Positions 17,302-25,427 of a stretch of DNA of 64,000 bases are shown piece by piece. Positions within the stretch are counted from its first letter, which is position 1. Every line of letters begins with the position of its first letter. The translations under genes were made by a program, and so were the position numbers. The notes under the pieces were generated by a model. The model ran no database searches, had not been told where the DNA came from, and saw only the letters and a list, made by a program, of their open reading frames with translations. Source of the DNA: Massilia sp. Root133 (GTDB lineage Bacteria; Pseudomonadota; Gammaproteobacteria; Burkholderiales; Burkholderiaceae_D); the NCBI RefSeq assembly GCF_001426525.1, contig NZ_LMEW01000035.1, positions 316,694 through 380,693 on the forward strand. Direction: 5' to 3'.

Positions 17302-18270
17302 ATGAGCACACCTTCGCTCCCTACCTACGATGACGTCGTCCAGGCGGCCTCCCGCATCGCCGGCGCCGCCAACCGTACCCCGGTGCTGACGTCGCGTACC
17401 GTCGACGAGGCCTTCGGCGCCCAGGTCTTTTTCAAGTGCGAGAACATGCAGCGCATGGGCGCCTTCAAGTTCCGCGGCGCCTACAACGCGCTGATGAAGT
17501 TCTCGCCGGAGCAGCGCCGCGCCGGCGTCGTCGCGTTCTCGTCGGGGAACCATGCGCAGGCCATCGCGCTGTCCGCGAAGCTGCTCGGCATCCCCGCCAC
17601 GATCGTGATGCCGCAGGACGCCCCCGCCGCCAAGGTCGCCGCCACGCGCGGCTACGGCGGCAACGTCGTGATGTACGACCGCTACACGGAAGACCGCGAA
17701 CAGATCGGCCGCGACCTCGCGCAGAAGCACGGCCTCACCTTGATCCCGCCGTACGACCATCCGGACGTGATCGCGGGGCAGGGCACGGCCGCGAAGGAGC
17801 TGTTCGAGGAAGTCGGGCCGCTGGACGCGTTCTTCGTGTGCCTGGGCGGCGGCGGGCTGCTGTCCGGCTCCGCGCTGGCCACGCGCGCTTTGTCGCCGTC
17901 ATGCCGCCTGTACGGCGTGGAGCCCGAAGCGGGCAACGACGGCCAGCAATCGTTCCGCAGCGGCGCGATCGTGCACATCGACACCCCGCAGACCATCGCC
18001 GACGGCGCCCAGACCCAGCACCTGGGCAATATCACGTTCCCGATCATCCGGCGCGACGTCGACGACATCCTGACGGCCACCGACGATGAACTGGTGCAAT
18101 GCATGCGCTTCTTCGCCGAGCGCATGAAGATCGTCGTGGAGCCGACCGGCTGCCTCGGGTTCGCGGCGGCGCGGCGCATGCAGGATGAACTGCGCGGCAA
18201 GAAGGTCGGGATTCTCGTCAGCGGCGGCAATATCGACCTGGCGAAGCTGAGCGGTTTCCTCGCCGGCTGA
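17302..18270 (+). CDS. PLP-dependent threonine/3-hydroxyaspartate ammonia-lyase
   Basis: A fold-type II PLP enzyme of 322 residues that deaminates hydroxy-amino acids. The Schiff-base lysine is K56 in GAFKFRGA, the substrate loop is SSGNHAQA, and the phosphate-binding tetraglycine loop is GGGGLLSG. It lacks the C-terminal ACT-like regulatory domain of IlvA, so it belongs to the short catabolic/serine-racemase-like group that includes threo-3-hydroxyaspartate lyase. The exact substrate (Thr, Ser or 3-hydroxy-Asp) is open. Divergent from the TonB receptor; a long perfect inverted repeat lies 10 bases after the stop. Confidence 0.88.
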   Translation: MSTPSLPTYDDVVQAASRIAGAANRTPVLTSRTVDEAFGAQVFFKCENMQRMGAFKFRGAYNALMKFSPEQRRAGVVAFSSGNHAQAIALSAKLLGIPATIVMPQDAPAAKVAATRGYGGNVVMYDRYTEDREQIGRDLAQKHGLTLIPPYDHPDVIAGQGTAAKELFEEVGPLDAFFVCLGGGGLLSGSALATRALSPSCRLYGVEPEAGNDGQQSFRSGAIVHIDTPQTIADGAQTQHLGNITFPIIRRDVDDILTATDDELVQCMRFFAERMKIVVEPTGCLGFAAARRMQDELRGKKVGILVSGGNIDLAKLSGFLAG

Positions 18271-18280
18271 CAAACGTCAA

Positions 18281-18336
18281 ACCGGGGTCAGAGCCCGATT
18301 TTTGGAAATTGCCCAAAATCGGGCTCTGACCCCGGT
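18281..18336. repeat. Long inverted repeat (24-bp arms)
   Basis: ACCGGGGTCAGAGCCCGATT and five more bases (18281-18305) pair with 18313-18336 over 24 base pairs with a single bulged T and a 7-base loop. It may work as a terminator-like hairpin after the lyase gene. GGGGTCAGAGCCC arms recur near REP-associated transposases in related genomes as far as I recall; no transposase is present here. Confidence 0.85.
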
Positions 18337-18410
18337 GTTCATGTCGATTTCGCGATGCCCCGATCGTCGTAGGCATGTGGCATCCATTTCACCCAACACT
18401 AGGAGGCATC

Positions 18411-18809
18411 ATGAACAAGCAGATCTTCGTCAACCTGGCCGTCAAGGACCTGGACAAATCCAAGGCGTTCTTCGAGGCGCTGGGCTATACGTTCAATCCC
18501 CAGTTCACCAACGAGAGCGGCGCCTGCATGGTGATCGCGGACGGCAGCATCTACGCGATGCTGCTCACGGAACCGTTCTTCAAGACGTTCGTCGACAAGC
18601 CCCTCGTGCAGGCGAAGGAAGCGACGGAAGTCCTCGTCTGCCTGAGCTGCGAGAGCCGCGAGGAAGTGGATGCGCTGGTGGCGAAAGCCGTTGCTGCCGG
18701 CGGACGCGCGCCGCGCCCGCCGCAGGATCACGGCTTCATGTATGGCCACGGGTTCGAAGACCTCGATGGCCATATCTGGGAACTCGCCTGGATGGCGCCC
18801 CAGGCTTGA
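18411..18809 (+). CDS. VOC-superfamily (glyoxalase-like) protein
   Basis: A 132-residue vicinal-oxygen-chelate fold protein: MNKQIFVNLAVKDLDKSKAF, FNPQFTNES, ACMVIADG and a final DLDGHIWELAWM. The closest group is the uncharacterised YaeR/lactoylglutathione-lyase-like proteins that begin MxKQIFVNLPVKDL. The ribosome binding site AGGAGG sits eight bases before the ATG. An earlier in-frame ATG at 18375 precedes that site and was rejected. Substrate unknown. It converges on a second VOC gene 15 bases away. Confidence 0.85.
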   Translation: MNKQIFVNLAVKDLDKSKAFFEALGYTFNPQFTNESGACMVIADGSIYAMLLTEPFFKTFVDKPLVQAKEATEVLVCLSCESREEVDALVAKAVAAGGRAPRPPQDHGFMYGHGFEDLDGHIWELAWMAPQA

Positions 18810-18824
18810 ATTAATTTATTGACT

Positions 18825-19208
18825 TCAATTCATCGAGTGTAATCCGATGATGTTGCCCTCGGTATCTTCGACGAGGGCGATATGGCCGTACTGCCCGATC
18901 GAGAACTTGTCCTTGAAGATGCGCCCGCCGTTCGCGGCGGCGCGCGCCGCCTCGACGGCGCAGTCGGCGCAGCTGAAATAGACGATCGTGCTGTTGCCGC
19001 CGGCCTTGCAGCCTTCCATCTTGACGATAGATCCGGCCGCGCCGCCGGCGTTCGGGTCGCCCGTGAACGCCCACATCTCCAGGCCGGAGGCGTCGCCTTC
19101 CGGCGCGAGGTTATCCAGTTTTGCTTCGAACACGGCTTCATAGAAAGCGCGGGCGCGCTTCATGTCGTCCACATAGATTTCGAACCAGCCTACGACGTTC
19201 CGTTCCAT
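18825..19208 (-). CDS. VOC-superfamily protein
   Basis: A 127-residue glyoxalase/bleomycin-resistance-fold protein: WFEIYVDDMKRARAFYEAVF at the N-terminus, YFSCADCAVEAARAAANGG, then a C-terminal IGQYGHIALVEDTEGNIIGLHS. This pattern is that of the PhnB/YdcJ-like subgroup of unknown substrate. It is convergent with, but only distantly similar to, the VOC gene to its left. An AAGGAGA ribosome site precedes the start. Possibly co-transcribed with phzF, which ends 45 bases upstream. Confidence 0.87.
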   Translation of the reverse strand: MERNVVGWFEIYVDDMKRARAFYEAVFEAKLDNLAPEGDASGLEMWAFTGDPNAGGAAGSIVKMEGCKAGGNSTIVYFSCADCAVEAARAAANGGRIFKDKFSIGQYGHIALVEDTEGNIIGLHSMN

Positions 19209-19253
19209 TTCGGTCTCCTTGATGAGTGGGTTGGGGGGTACAACGCCTGCGAA

Positions 19254-20036
19254 TCAAATGGTTTCGACCGCGCCGCCGACGAGGATGGCGGCACCTTCCT
19301 TGCGCGTGCGGATCAGGCAATCGCCGCCCGTCGCGCGGCCCTGGCGCAGCCGGATGCCGAGGCCGAGCAACGCCGTCAGCGCACCGGCCGCGACGCCCGT
19401 CGCGCTGTCTTCCAGCCGCGGGTCGAGGTGGTTGAAGTTGCGGCCCTCGAACGTGCCGTCGTCCCGGCGGCACCACGCGTAGATGCCGTTCACGCCCGCT
19501 TCCTTGCCCCACGCGGCGATGCGTGCGAGGTCGGGCGCGAGGCCATATAAAGCGTCCGTATCCGCCACCTTCACGAGCAGCTTGGGACTGCCGACCGACG
19601 CCACGCGCGGCGGCGTGGCCAGCGACGCCGCCGGTACGCCCAGCAGTTCGGCCGCCACGTCAGCGCCGACGTCCCGCGCCGCCACCGGCTGCGCGGACAA
19701 TCGCACGAAATATTCCTCGCCGCCCCGCACCAGTTCCAGATGTTGTCCTTCGACCGCCGTGCGTACGGCGATGGCGCCCGCGTGCGGATCGCGCGCGAAC
19801 AGCACGGCCGCCACGGCCAGCGTCGCGTGGAGACACAGCGGGCTGCGCTTGTGCGGATAGTAGTAATCGACGGACAGCGCACCGTCGCTCCCCACGTCGA
19901 TAAAGACGCAGGTCGTGTCGCGCGCGCGGGCGAGGGCCTGGCGTGCATCCGGGTCTTGTTCTTTGTCCTCGATGACGAGGGCCGGGTTCCCGGTACCTGG
20001 ACGGGAACTGAAGCAGCGCAAAGAATGGATGTGCAT
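19254..20036 (-). CDS. PhzF-family isomerase-like protein
   Basis: PhzF-family proteins have a duplicated diaminopimelate-epimerase fold; most outside phenazine clusters are uncharacterised isomerases. The 260-residue protein begins MHIHSLRCFSSRPGTGNPAL, where GNPA is the family's N-terminal motif, and ends with LDPRLEDSATGVAAGALTALL, where the DSATG segment is conserved. An upstream ATG would add 43 non-conserved residues crossing the dnaE2 SOS box, so 20036 was chosen. No phenazine genes are near. It is divergent from dnaE2. Confidence 0.84.
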   Translation of the reverse strand: MHIHSLRCFSSRPGTGNPALVIEDKEQDPDARQALARARDTTCVFIDVGSDGALSVDYYYPHKRSPLCLHATLAVAAVLFARDPHAGAIAVRTAVEGQHLELVRGGEEYFVRLSAQPVAARDVGADVAAELLGVPAASLATPPRVASVGSPKLLVKVADTDALYGLAPDLARIAAWGKEAGVNGIYAWCRRDDGTFEGRNFNHLDPRLEDSATGVAAGALTALLGLGIRLRQGRATGGDCLIRTRKEGAAILVGGAVETI

Positions 20037-20065
20037 ATTTGGCAAGGTCGGGTTCGTCGGATATA

Positions 20066-20081
20066 CTGGGTTTATATACAG
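20066..20081 (+). promoter_or_regulatory. LexA (SOS) box upstream of dnaE2
   Basis: CTG-GGTTTATATA-CAG, an exact CTG-N10-CAG with the AT-rich core of LexA operators, 33 bases before the dnaE2 ATG and 29 bases before the divergent phzF ATG. LexA repression and induction by DNA damage are the expected control for this polymerase. Confidence 0.85.
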
Positions 20082-20114
20082 TATTTCATAATACACCATT
20101 TTGCCTGAAATGCC

Positions 20115-23100
20115 ATGCCAAATCTTCCGCCGACCCGCCTGAGTCCACCCACGCACGATCCCCACCTCGGCGCGGCGGCAGGGCTACCGGCGTATGCGGA
20201 ACTGTTTTGCCTGTCGAACTTTTCGTTCCTGCAGGGCGCATCGCATGCGGAAGAACTGGTGGACCGCGCCGTGCAGCTGGGCTACACGGCGCTGGCGCTG
20301 GCGGACGAGTGCTCGCTGGCCGGCGTCGTGCGCGCGCATGCGGAAGCGAAGCGGGCGAAGCTGCCGTTCATCGTCGGCGCGCATTTTCATCTGCAGCATC
20401 CGGAAGACGGCAGCCGCGCGCTCTCCCTCCTGCTGCTGGCGCAGAACCGCAACGGCTACGGCAACCTGTCGGAGATGATCACGCTGGGCCGCACGCGCAG
20501 CGAGAAGGGCACGTACCGGCTGCATCCGTCCGATTTCGACGCGCCGCCCGAAGGCCTCGAGCACCTGCGCGGCATGCCGGATTGCCTGGCGATCCTGCTG
20601 CCCGCCTACCCCGGCCATATGCCCGAAGACGTCGACCGCCTGCACCGGCAGGCCGCGTGGCTGGCGCAGACGTTCCCCGGCCGCGCGTGGCTCGGCCTCA
20701 CGCTGCTGCACCGCGCGTTCGACGACGCGCACCGCGCCACCATCGAGGAAGTGGCGTGGCAGCACGGCATGCGCATCGTCGCGTGCGGCCACGTGACGAT
20801 GCACGTCCGTTCGAGGAAGCCCCTGCAGGACACGATGACGGCCATCCGCGCCGGCAAGCCGGTGGCGCAGTGCGGCTACCAGCTGGCGCCGAACGCGGAG
20901 CAGCACCTGCGCTCGCGCGTGCGCCTCGCGAACATCTATCCGCGCGCGGCGCTGGACGAGACGGTCCGCATCGCGCGCCTGTGCACGTTCTCGCTGGAAG
21001 AGCTGCGCTACGAATATCCGGACGAAGTGGTCCCGGCCGGCCACACGGCCGCGAGCTACCTGCGCGAGCAGACGTGGATCGGCGCGCACCGGCGCTTCAC
21101 CGAGGGCATCCCCGCGAAGGTCCAGGCGCAGATCGAATACGAGCTCGCGCTGATCGCCGAGATGCGCTACGAGCACTACTTCCTGACCGTGTACGACATC
21201 GTGCGCTACGCGCGCTCGCAACAGATCCTGTGCCAGGGCCGCGGCTCGGCGGCCAATTCCGCCGTGTGCTATTGCCTGGGCATCACGGAAGTCGACCCGG
21301 CGCGCGGCAACCTGCTGTTCGAGCGCTTCATCTCCAAGGAGCGGAACGAGCCGCCCGACATCGACGTCGACTTCGAGCACCAGCGCCGCGAGGAAGTCAT
21401 CCAGTACATCTACCGGAAGTACGGACGCACGCGCGCGGCACTGGCGGCCGTCGTCATCAGCTACCGCCCGAAAAGCGCGCTGCGCGACAGCGGCCGCGCG
21501 CTCGGCGTGGACCTCGCCATCGTCGACAAGGTCTGCAAGCAGCACCACTGGTTCGACAGCAAGGCCGACCTGCTCAATCGCCTGGCCGAGAGCGGGCTCG
21601 ATCCGGACGCGCCGCTGTCGCAGCAATGGGCGTCGCTGGCGCAGCGCCTGCTCGGTTTTCCGCGGCACCTGTCGCAGCATCCGGGCGGGTTCGTGATGGC
21701 GCGCGGGCAGTTGTCGCGCCTGGTCCCCATCGAGAACGCGACGATGGAAGACCGCAGCGTGATCCAGTGGGACAAGGACGACCTCGAGGAACTGGGCCTC
21801 ATGAAGGTCGACGTGCTGGCGCTCGGCATGCTGTCGATGCTGCGCCGCGGGTTCGAACTGGTCGGCCTGCGCCATGGCACGACGTTCGAGATGCAGGACA
21901 TCCCGCACGACGATCCGGCCACCTACGCGATGATCCGCCGTGCGGATACGGTCGGCGTCTTCCAGATCGAATCGCGCGCGCAAATGAGCATGCTGCCGCG
22001 GATGAAGCCGAAGACGTTCTACGACCTCGTGATCCAGGTCGCGATCGTGCGCCCCGGCCCGATCCAGGGCGGCATGGTGCATCCGTACCTGCAGCGGCGC
22101 GAGCAGAAGGAGCCGGTCAAGTATCCGAGCCCGGACATGAAGGTCGCGCTGGAACGCACGCTGGGCGTGCCGATCTTCCAGGAGCAGGTGATGCAGGTGG
22201 CGATCCTCGCGGCCGGTTTTACCCCGGGCGAAGCGGACCAGCTGCGCCGCGCGATGGCCGCGTGGAAGAGAAAGGGCGGGCTCGAAAAATACTACCAGCG
22301 CATCGTCGGCGGCATGCTGGCCAAAGGCTACGACCAGTCGTTCGCGGAGCAGATCTTCAGCCAGATCCAGGGCTTCGGCGAATACGGCTTTCCCGAATCG
22401 CACGCGGCCAGCTTCGCGCTGCTCGCGTATGCCAGTTCCTGGCTCAAGTGCCACGAGCCCGCCGCGTTCCTGTGCGCGCTGCTGAACAGCCAGCCGATGG
22501 GCTTCTACAGCCCGTCGCAGCTCGTGCAGGACGCGCGCCGGCACGGCATCGAGGTGCGTCCCGTCGACATCACGATCAGCGCCTGGGAATCCACGCTGGA
22601 AGACCTCGACGATCATGCACGCGGCCAGCCCGCCGTGCGCCTCGGCCTGCATATGCTGCGCGGGATGGCACAGGAAGCGGCGGAGCGCATCGAGCTCGCG
22701 CGCGCGCTCCGGCCGTTCACGAACGTCGCCGACCTCGCGCGCCGCGCGGGACTCGATCGCGGCGATTTGCAGGTGCTCGCGGCCGGCAATGCGCTCGGAC
22801 CGCTGGCGGGCCACCGCCGCCAGGCCTTGTGGGAGGCGGCCGGCGCCGTGCCGGACAAGGATTTATTGAAGCCCACGGCGCCCGTCGAGGACGTGCCCGA
22901 GCTGCCGGCGCCGCAGGAGGGCGAGGAGATCGTCGGCGACTACCGCGCGCAGGGCCTCACGCTGGGCCGCCATCCGCTGGCGCTGCTGCGCGACCGGCTG
23001 CTGGCGCAGCGCTTCCTGCCGGCCGACGTGCTGCACGATTTCCAGAACGGCCAGTTGGCGCGCGCGTGCGGCATCGTCACCGTGCGCCAGCGCCCCGGCA

Positions 23101-23333
23101 CGGCGAAGGGCGTGCTGTTCCTGACCATCGAGGACGAGACGGGCAACATCAACGTGATCGTCTGGCCGCAGCTCGTCGAACAGCAGCGGCGCGAAGTGCT
23201 GAACGCGTCGCTGCTGGGCGTGTACGGCGTGTGGCAGCGCGAAGGCGAAGTGCGTCACCTCGTCGCCAGGCGCCTCGTCGACATGTCGCACCTGCTCGGC
23301 AAGCTCGATGCGCGCAGTCGTGACTTTTGCTAG
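20115..23333 (+). CDS. dnaE2: Error-prone DNA polymerase III alpha subunit
   Basis: DnaE2 is the SOS-induced C-family polymerase that performs translesion synthesis, usually with ImuA and ImuB. The 1072-residue protein has an N-terminal PHP domain (YAELFCLSNFSFLQGAS, LALADECSLAGV), the catalytic palm with PDIDVDFEH, the fingers region (GEADQLRRAMAAWKRKGG, FPESHAASFALLAYASSWLK), and a C-terminal OB domain (TIEDETGNINVIVWP) ending RSRDF, as is typical of DnaE2 rather than DnaE1. A LexA box lies upstream. imuA and imuB are not found on either side, so this copy stands alone. Confidence 0.95.
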   Translation: MPNLPPTRLSPPTHDPHLGAAAGLPAYAELFCLSNFSFLQGASHAEELVDRAVQLGYTALALADECSLAGVVRAHAEAKRAKLPFIVGAHFHLQHPEDGSRALSLLLLAQNRNGYGNLSEMITLGRTRSEKGTYRLHPSDFDAPPEGLEHLRGMPDCLAILLPAYPGHMPEDVDRLHRQAAWLAQTFPGRAWLGLTLLHRAFDDAHRATIEEVAWQHGMRIVACGHVTMHVRSRKPLQDTMTAIRAGKPVAQCGYQLAPNAEQHLRSRVRLANIYPRAALDETVRIARLCTFSLEELRYEYPDEVVPAGHTAASYLREQTWIGAHRRFTEGIPAKVQAQIEYELALIAEMRYEHYFLTVYDIVRYARSQQILCQGRGSAANSAVCYCLGITEVDPARGNLLFERFISKERNEPPDIDVDFEHQRREEVIQYIYRKYGRTRAALAAVVISYRPKSALRDSGRALGVDLAIVDKVCKQHHWFDSKADLLNRLAESGLDPDAPLSQQWASLAQRLLGFPRHLSQHPGGFVMARGQLSRLVPIENATMEDRSVIQWDKDDLEELGLMKVDVLALGMLSMLRRGFELVGLRHGTTFEMQDIPHDDPATYAMIRRADTVGVFQIESRAQMSMLPRMKPKTFYDLVIQVAIVRPGPIQGGMVHPYLQRREQKEPVKYPSPDMKVALERTLGVPIFQEQVMQVAILAAGFTPGEADQLRRAMAAWKRKGGLEKYYQRIVGGMLAKGYDQSFAEQIFSQIQGFGEYGFPESHAASFALLAYASSWLKCHEPAAFLCALLNSQPMGFYSPSQLVQDARRHGIEVRPVDITISAWESTLEDLDDHARGQPAVRLGLHMLRGMAQEAAERIELARALRPFTNVADLARRAGLDRGDLQVLAAGNALGPLAGHRRQALWEAAGAVPDKDLLKPTAPVEDVPELPAPQEGEEIVGDYRAQGLTLGRHPLALLRDRLLAQRFLPADVLHDFQNGQLARACGIVTVRQRPGTAKGVLFLTIEDETGNINVIVWPQLVEQQRREVLNASLLGVYGVWQREGEVRHLVARRLVDMSHLLGKLDARSRDFC

Positions 23334-23340
23334 GTTTTGC

Positions 23341-23370
23341 TTGACACAATCGGCATAAACTTTTTATATT
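23341..23370 (+). promoter_or_regulatory. Sigma-70 promoter for the leuA leader
   Basis: A perfect TTGACA (23341-23346) and TATATT (23365-23370) with 18-base spacing, beginning eight bases after the dnaE2 stop. Expected transcription start is about 23376-23378, that is at or next to the ATG of the leader peptide. Confidence 0.75.
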
Positions 23371-23376
23371 AAAAGA

Positions 23377-23445
23377 ATGCTCACCGCGAACCTCACCTTC
23401 CTGACTTCCCTAGCGCTACCGCTAGTGCTACCGCACCTGGCCTGA
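23377..23445 (+). CDS. leuL: Leucine-rich leader peptide of leuA
   Basis: A 22-residue open reading frame with eight leucines, beginning MLTANLTF and ending LPHLA. Four of the leucines are CTA codons, spaced every second codon (CTA GCG CTA CCG CTA GTG CTA). CTA looks rare in the neighbouring high-GC genes. It sits between a strong promoter and leuA, which makes the first enzyme of leucine synthesis. This is the classic design of a transcription attenuator that reads charged tRNA-Leu through ribosome stalling. No ribosome binding site fits, because the predicted transcript starts at the ATG. Translation is inferred, not shown. Confidence 0.75.
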   Translation: MLTANLTFLTSLALPLVLPHLA

Positions 23446-23457
23446 ATCGCCATTCCC

Positions 23458-23669
23458 GCAGATCGTCCTCAGTTCGTCTGCCGTGCCGTACCGCCGAAGT
23501 TTCAGAATAAGGTTCGCCATTCCATGTTCACTCCCGTCTTTCGACTAGCGTCCGGTTGCCTGGCCACGTGCCCCGTGGCAGCCGGGCAGCCTTTCCGCCA
23601 CCTCTGATTTCGTTCGGGTTTTCGCACCGCATGCGCGCCATGCGGCGGGACCCGTCACGCCCGCGTTTT
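23458..23669 (+). promoter_or_regulatory. Putative leuA attenuator (pause and terminator hairpins)
   Basis: After the leader stop there is hairpin GCAGA/TCTGC (23458-23481), then GCCACG/CGTGGC extendable by TGCC/GGCA (23557-23588), then CCGCATG/CATGCGG (23627-23645). This last shares bases with GCGGG/CCCGC followed by GTTTTC (23645-23669). The last two structures cannot form fully together, as expected for antiterminator and terminator. The distance from leader peptide to terminator (about 200 bases) is long for a classic attenuator. Confidence 0.5.
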
Positions 23670-23695
23670 CCCACAGCCCTGACAAGGAGTCGTCC

Positions 23696-25348
23696 ATGTT
23701 GTCGAACCCCGCAGCAAAGTACCGCCGTTTCCCGACCGTTTCCACCACGTCCCGTGCCTGGCCGGACCGCATCATCGAACGTCCGCCCATCTGGATGAGC
23801 ACCGACCTGCGCGACGGGAACCAGGCCCTGATCGAGCCGATGAGCGTGGAGCGCAAGCTGCGCATGTTCGAGCAGCTCGTAAAAATCGGCTTCAAGGAAA
23901 TCGAAGTCGCGTTCCCCTCCGCGTCGCAGACGGATTTCGATTTCGTGCGCAAGCTGATCGAGGAAGACCGCATTCCGGACGACGTGACGATCGAGGTACT
24001 GACCCAGTCGCGCGACGACCTGATCCGCCGTACCGTGGACTCGCTGCAGGGCGCGCGGCGCGCCATCGTCCACCTCTACAATCCGATCGCGCCGGCCTTC
24101 CGCCGCATCGTGTTCGGCGCGACCCCGGACGACGTCAAGCAGATCGCGCTGAACGGCACCCGCCTGATCAAGGAACTGACCGACGCGCGGCCCGGCACGG
24201 AATGGGTGTTCGAGTACTCGCCGGAGACGTTCAGCATGACGGAACTGGATTTTGCGAAGGAGGTGTGCGATGCCGTCTCCGCGATCTGGCAGCCGACGCC
24301 GGACCGCAGGATGATCGTCAACCTGCCGTCGACGGTCGAGTGCAGCACGCCGAACGTGTATGCCGACCAGATCGAATGGATGCACCGCCACCTGGAACGC
24401 CGCGACGCGATTGTCCTCTCGGTGCATCCGCACAACGACCGCGGCACGGCCGTCGCGTCGGCGGAACTGGCGGTGATGGCGGGCGCGGACCGCGTCGAAG
24501 GCTGTCTGTTCGGGAACGGCGAACGCACCGGCAACGTGGACATCGTCACCCTGGCGCTGAACCTGTACACGCAGGGCATCCACCCGGGGCTCGATTTTTC
24601 CGACATCGATGCGGTGCGCCAGTGCGTCGAGGACTGCAACCAGCTGCCTGTCCACCCGCGCCATCCGTATGCGGGCGACCTCGTGTTCACCGCATTCTCC
24701 GGCTCGCACCAGGACGCCATCAGGAAGGGCTTCGCGCAGCAGAAGTCCGACGCGATCTGGGAAGTACCATACCTGCCCATCGATCCGGCCGACCTGGGAC
24801 GCAATTACGATGCCGTGATCCGCGTGAACAGCCAGTCGGGCAAGGGCGGCATCGCGTACCTGCTCGAGCAGGAATACGGCTTTGTCCTGCCGCGCCGGCT
24901 GCAGATCGAATTCAGCCGCGCCGTGCAGCACGCGACCGACAGCAGCGGACGCGAAGTGGCCGCCGCCGACATCCACGCGATCTTCCGCGGCGAGTACCTG
25001 GACCCGGGCCGTCATGTCTATCGCGGTCACGCCATGTCGAATGAAGGAGAAAACGGCACGCGGCTCGAGGTGGACATCGAGACCGACGGCGTGCGCACGA
25101 CCCGCCACGGCATCGGCAACGGCCCGATCGACGCGTTCGTGAATGCGCTGGACCTCGACGTCAAGGTGATGGATTACCACGAGCACGCGCTGGGTCGCGG
25201 CGCCGATGCGCAGGCCGCGTGCTACGTCGAGCTGCGCGTCGGCAGCGGCGGCTCGCTGTTCGGCGTCGGTGTGGACGGCAGCATCATGACCGCGTCGTTC
25301 CGGGCGATCCTCAGTGGCGTGAACCGCCACTTCGCGGCCGCGCCGTAA
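23696..25348 (+). CDS. leuA: 2-isopropylmalate synthase, long (type 2) form
   Basis: Condenses acetyl-CoA with 2-ketoisovalerate, the committed step of leucine synthesis. The 550-residue protein has the TIM-barrel catalytic domain (MSTDLRDGNQAL, where DLRDGNQ is the metal-binding signature; HPHNDRGTAVASAEL; GCLFGNGERTGNVD) and the C-terminal regulatory domain (about residues 430-545) that gives leucine feedback inhibition. This is the actinobacterial/yeast-like long form. The ribosome site AAGGAG is eight bases before the ATG. Regulation by a leucine-rich leader peptide and hairpins is predicted from the 362-base upstream region. Confidence 0.95.
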   Translation: MLSNPAAKYRRFPTVSTTSRAWPDRIIERPPIWMSTDLRDGNQALIEPMSVERKLRMFEQLVKIGFKEIEVAFPSASQTDFDFVRKLIEEDRIPDDVTIEVLTQSRDDLIRRTVDSLQGARRAIVHLYNPIAPAFRRIVFGATPDDVKQIALNGTRLIKELTDARPGTEWVFEYSPETFSMTELDFAKEVCDAVSAIWQPTPDRRMIVNLPSTVECSTPNVYADQIEWMHRHLERRDAIVLSVHPHNDRGTAVASAELAVMAGADRVEGCLFGNGERTGNVDIVTLALNLYTQGIHPGLDFSDIDAVRQCVEDCNQLPVHPRHPYAGDLVFTAFSGSHQDAIRKGFAQQKSDAIWEVPYLPIDPADLGRNYDAVIRVNSQSGKGGIAYLLEQEYGFVLPRRLQIEFSRAVQHATDSSGREVAAADIHAIFRGEYLDPGRHVYRGHAMSNEGENGTRLEVDIETDGVRTTRHGIGNGPIDAFVNALDLDVKVMDYHEHALGRGADAQAACYVELRVGSGGSLFGVGVDGSIMTASFRAILSGVNRHFAAAP

Positions 25349-25427
25349 CGCGATGTGAAGGGGCCGCGCGGCGCGATCGTTTATCATCGCGGGTTTCGCG
25401 CCCGCGCGGCCCACCATTCTTCACGCC

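Noticed and set aside
19254..20036. Phenazine biosynthesis cluster
   Set aside because: A PhzF-family gene alone is widespread; no other phz gene is present.
20184..22814. 876-codon frame antisense to dnaE2
   Set aside because: It mirrors dnaE2 in the complementary frame, is His/Arg-rich, and has no recognisable domain or ribosome site.
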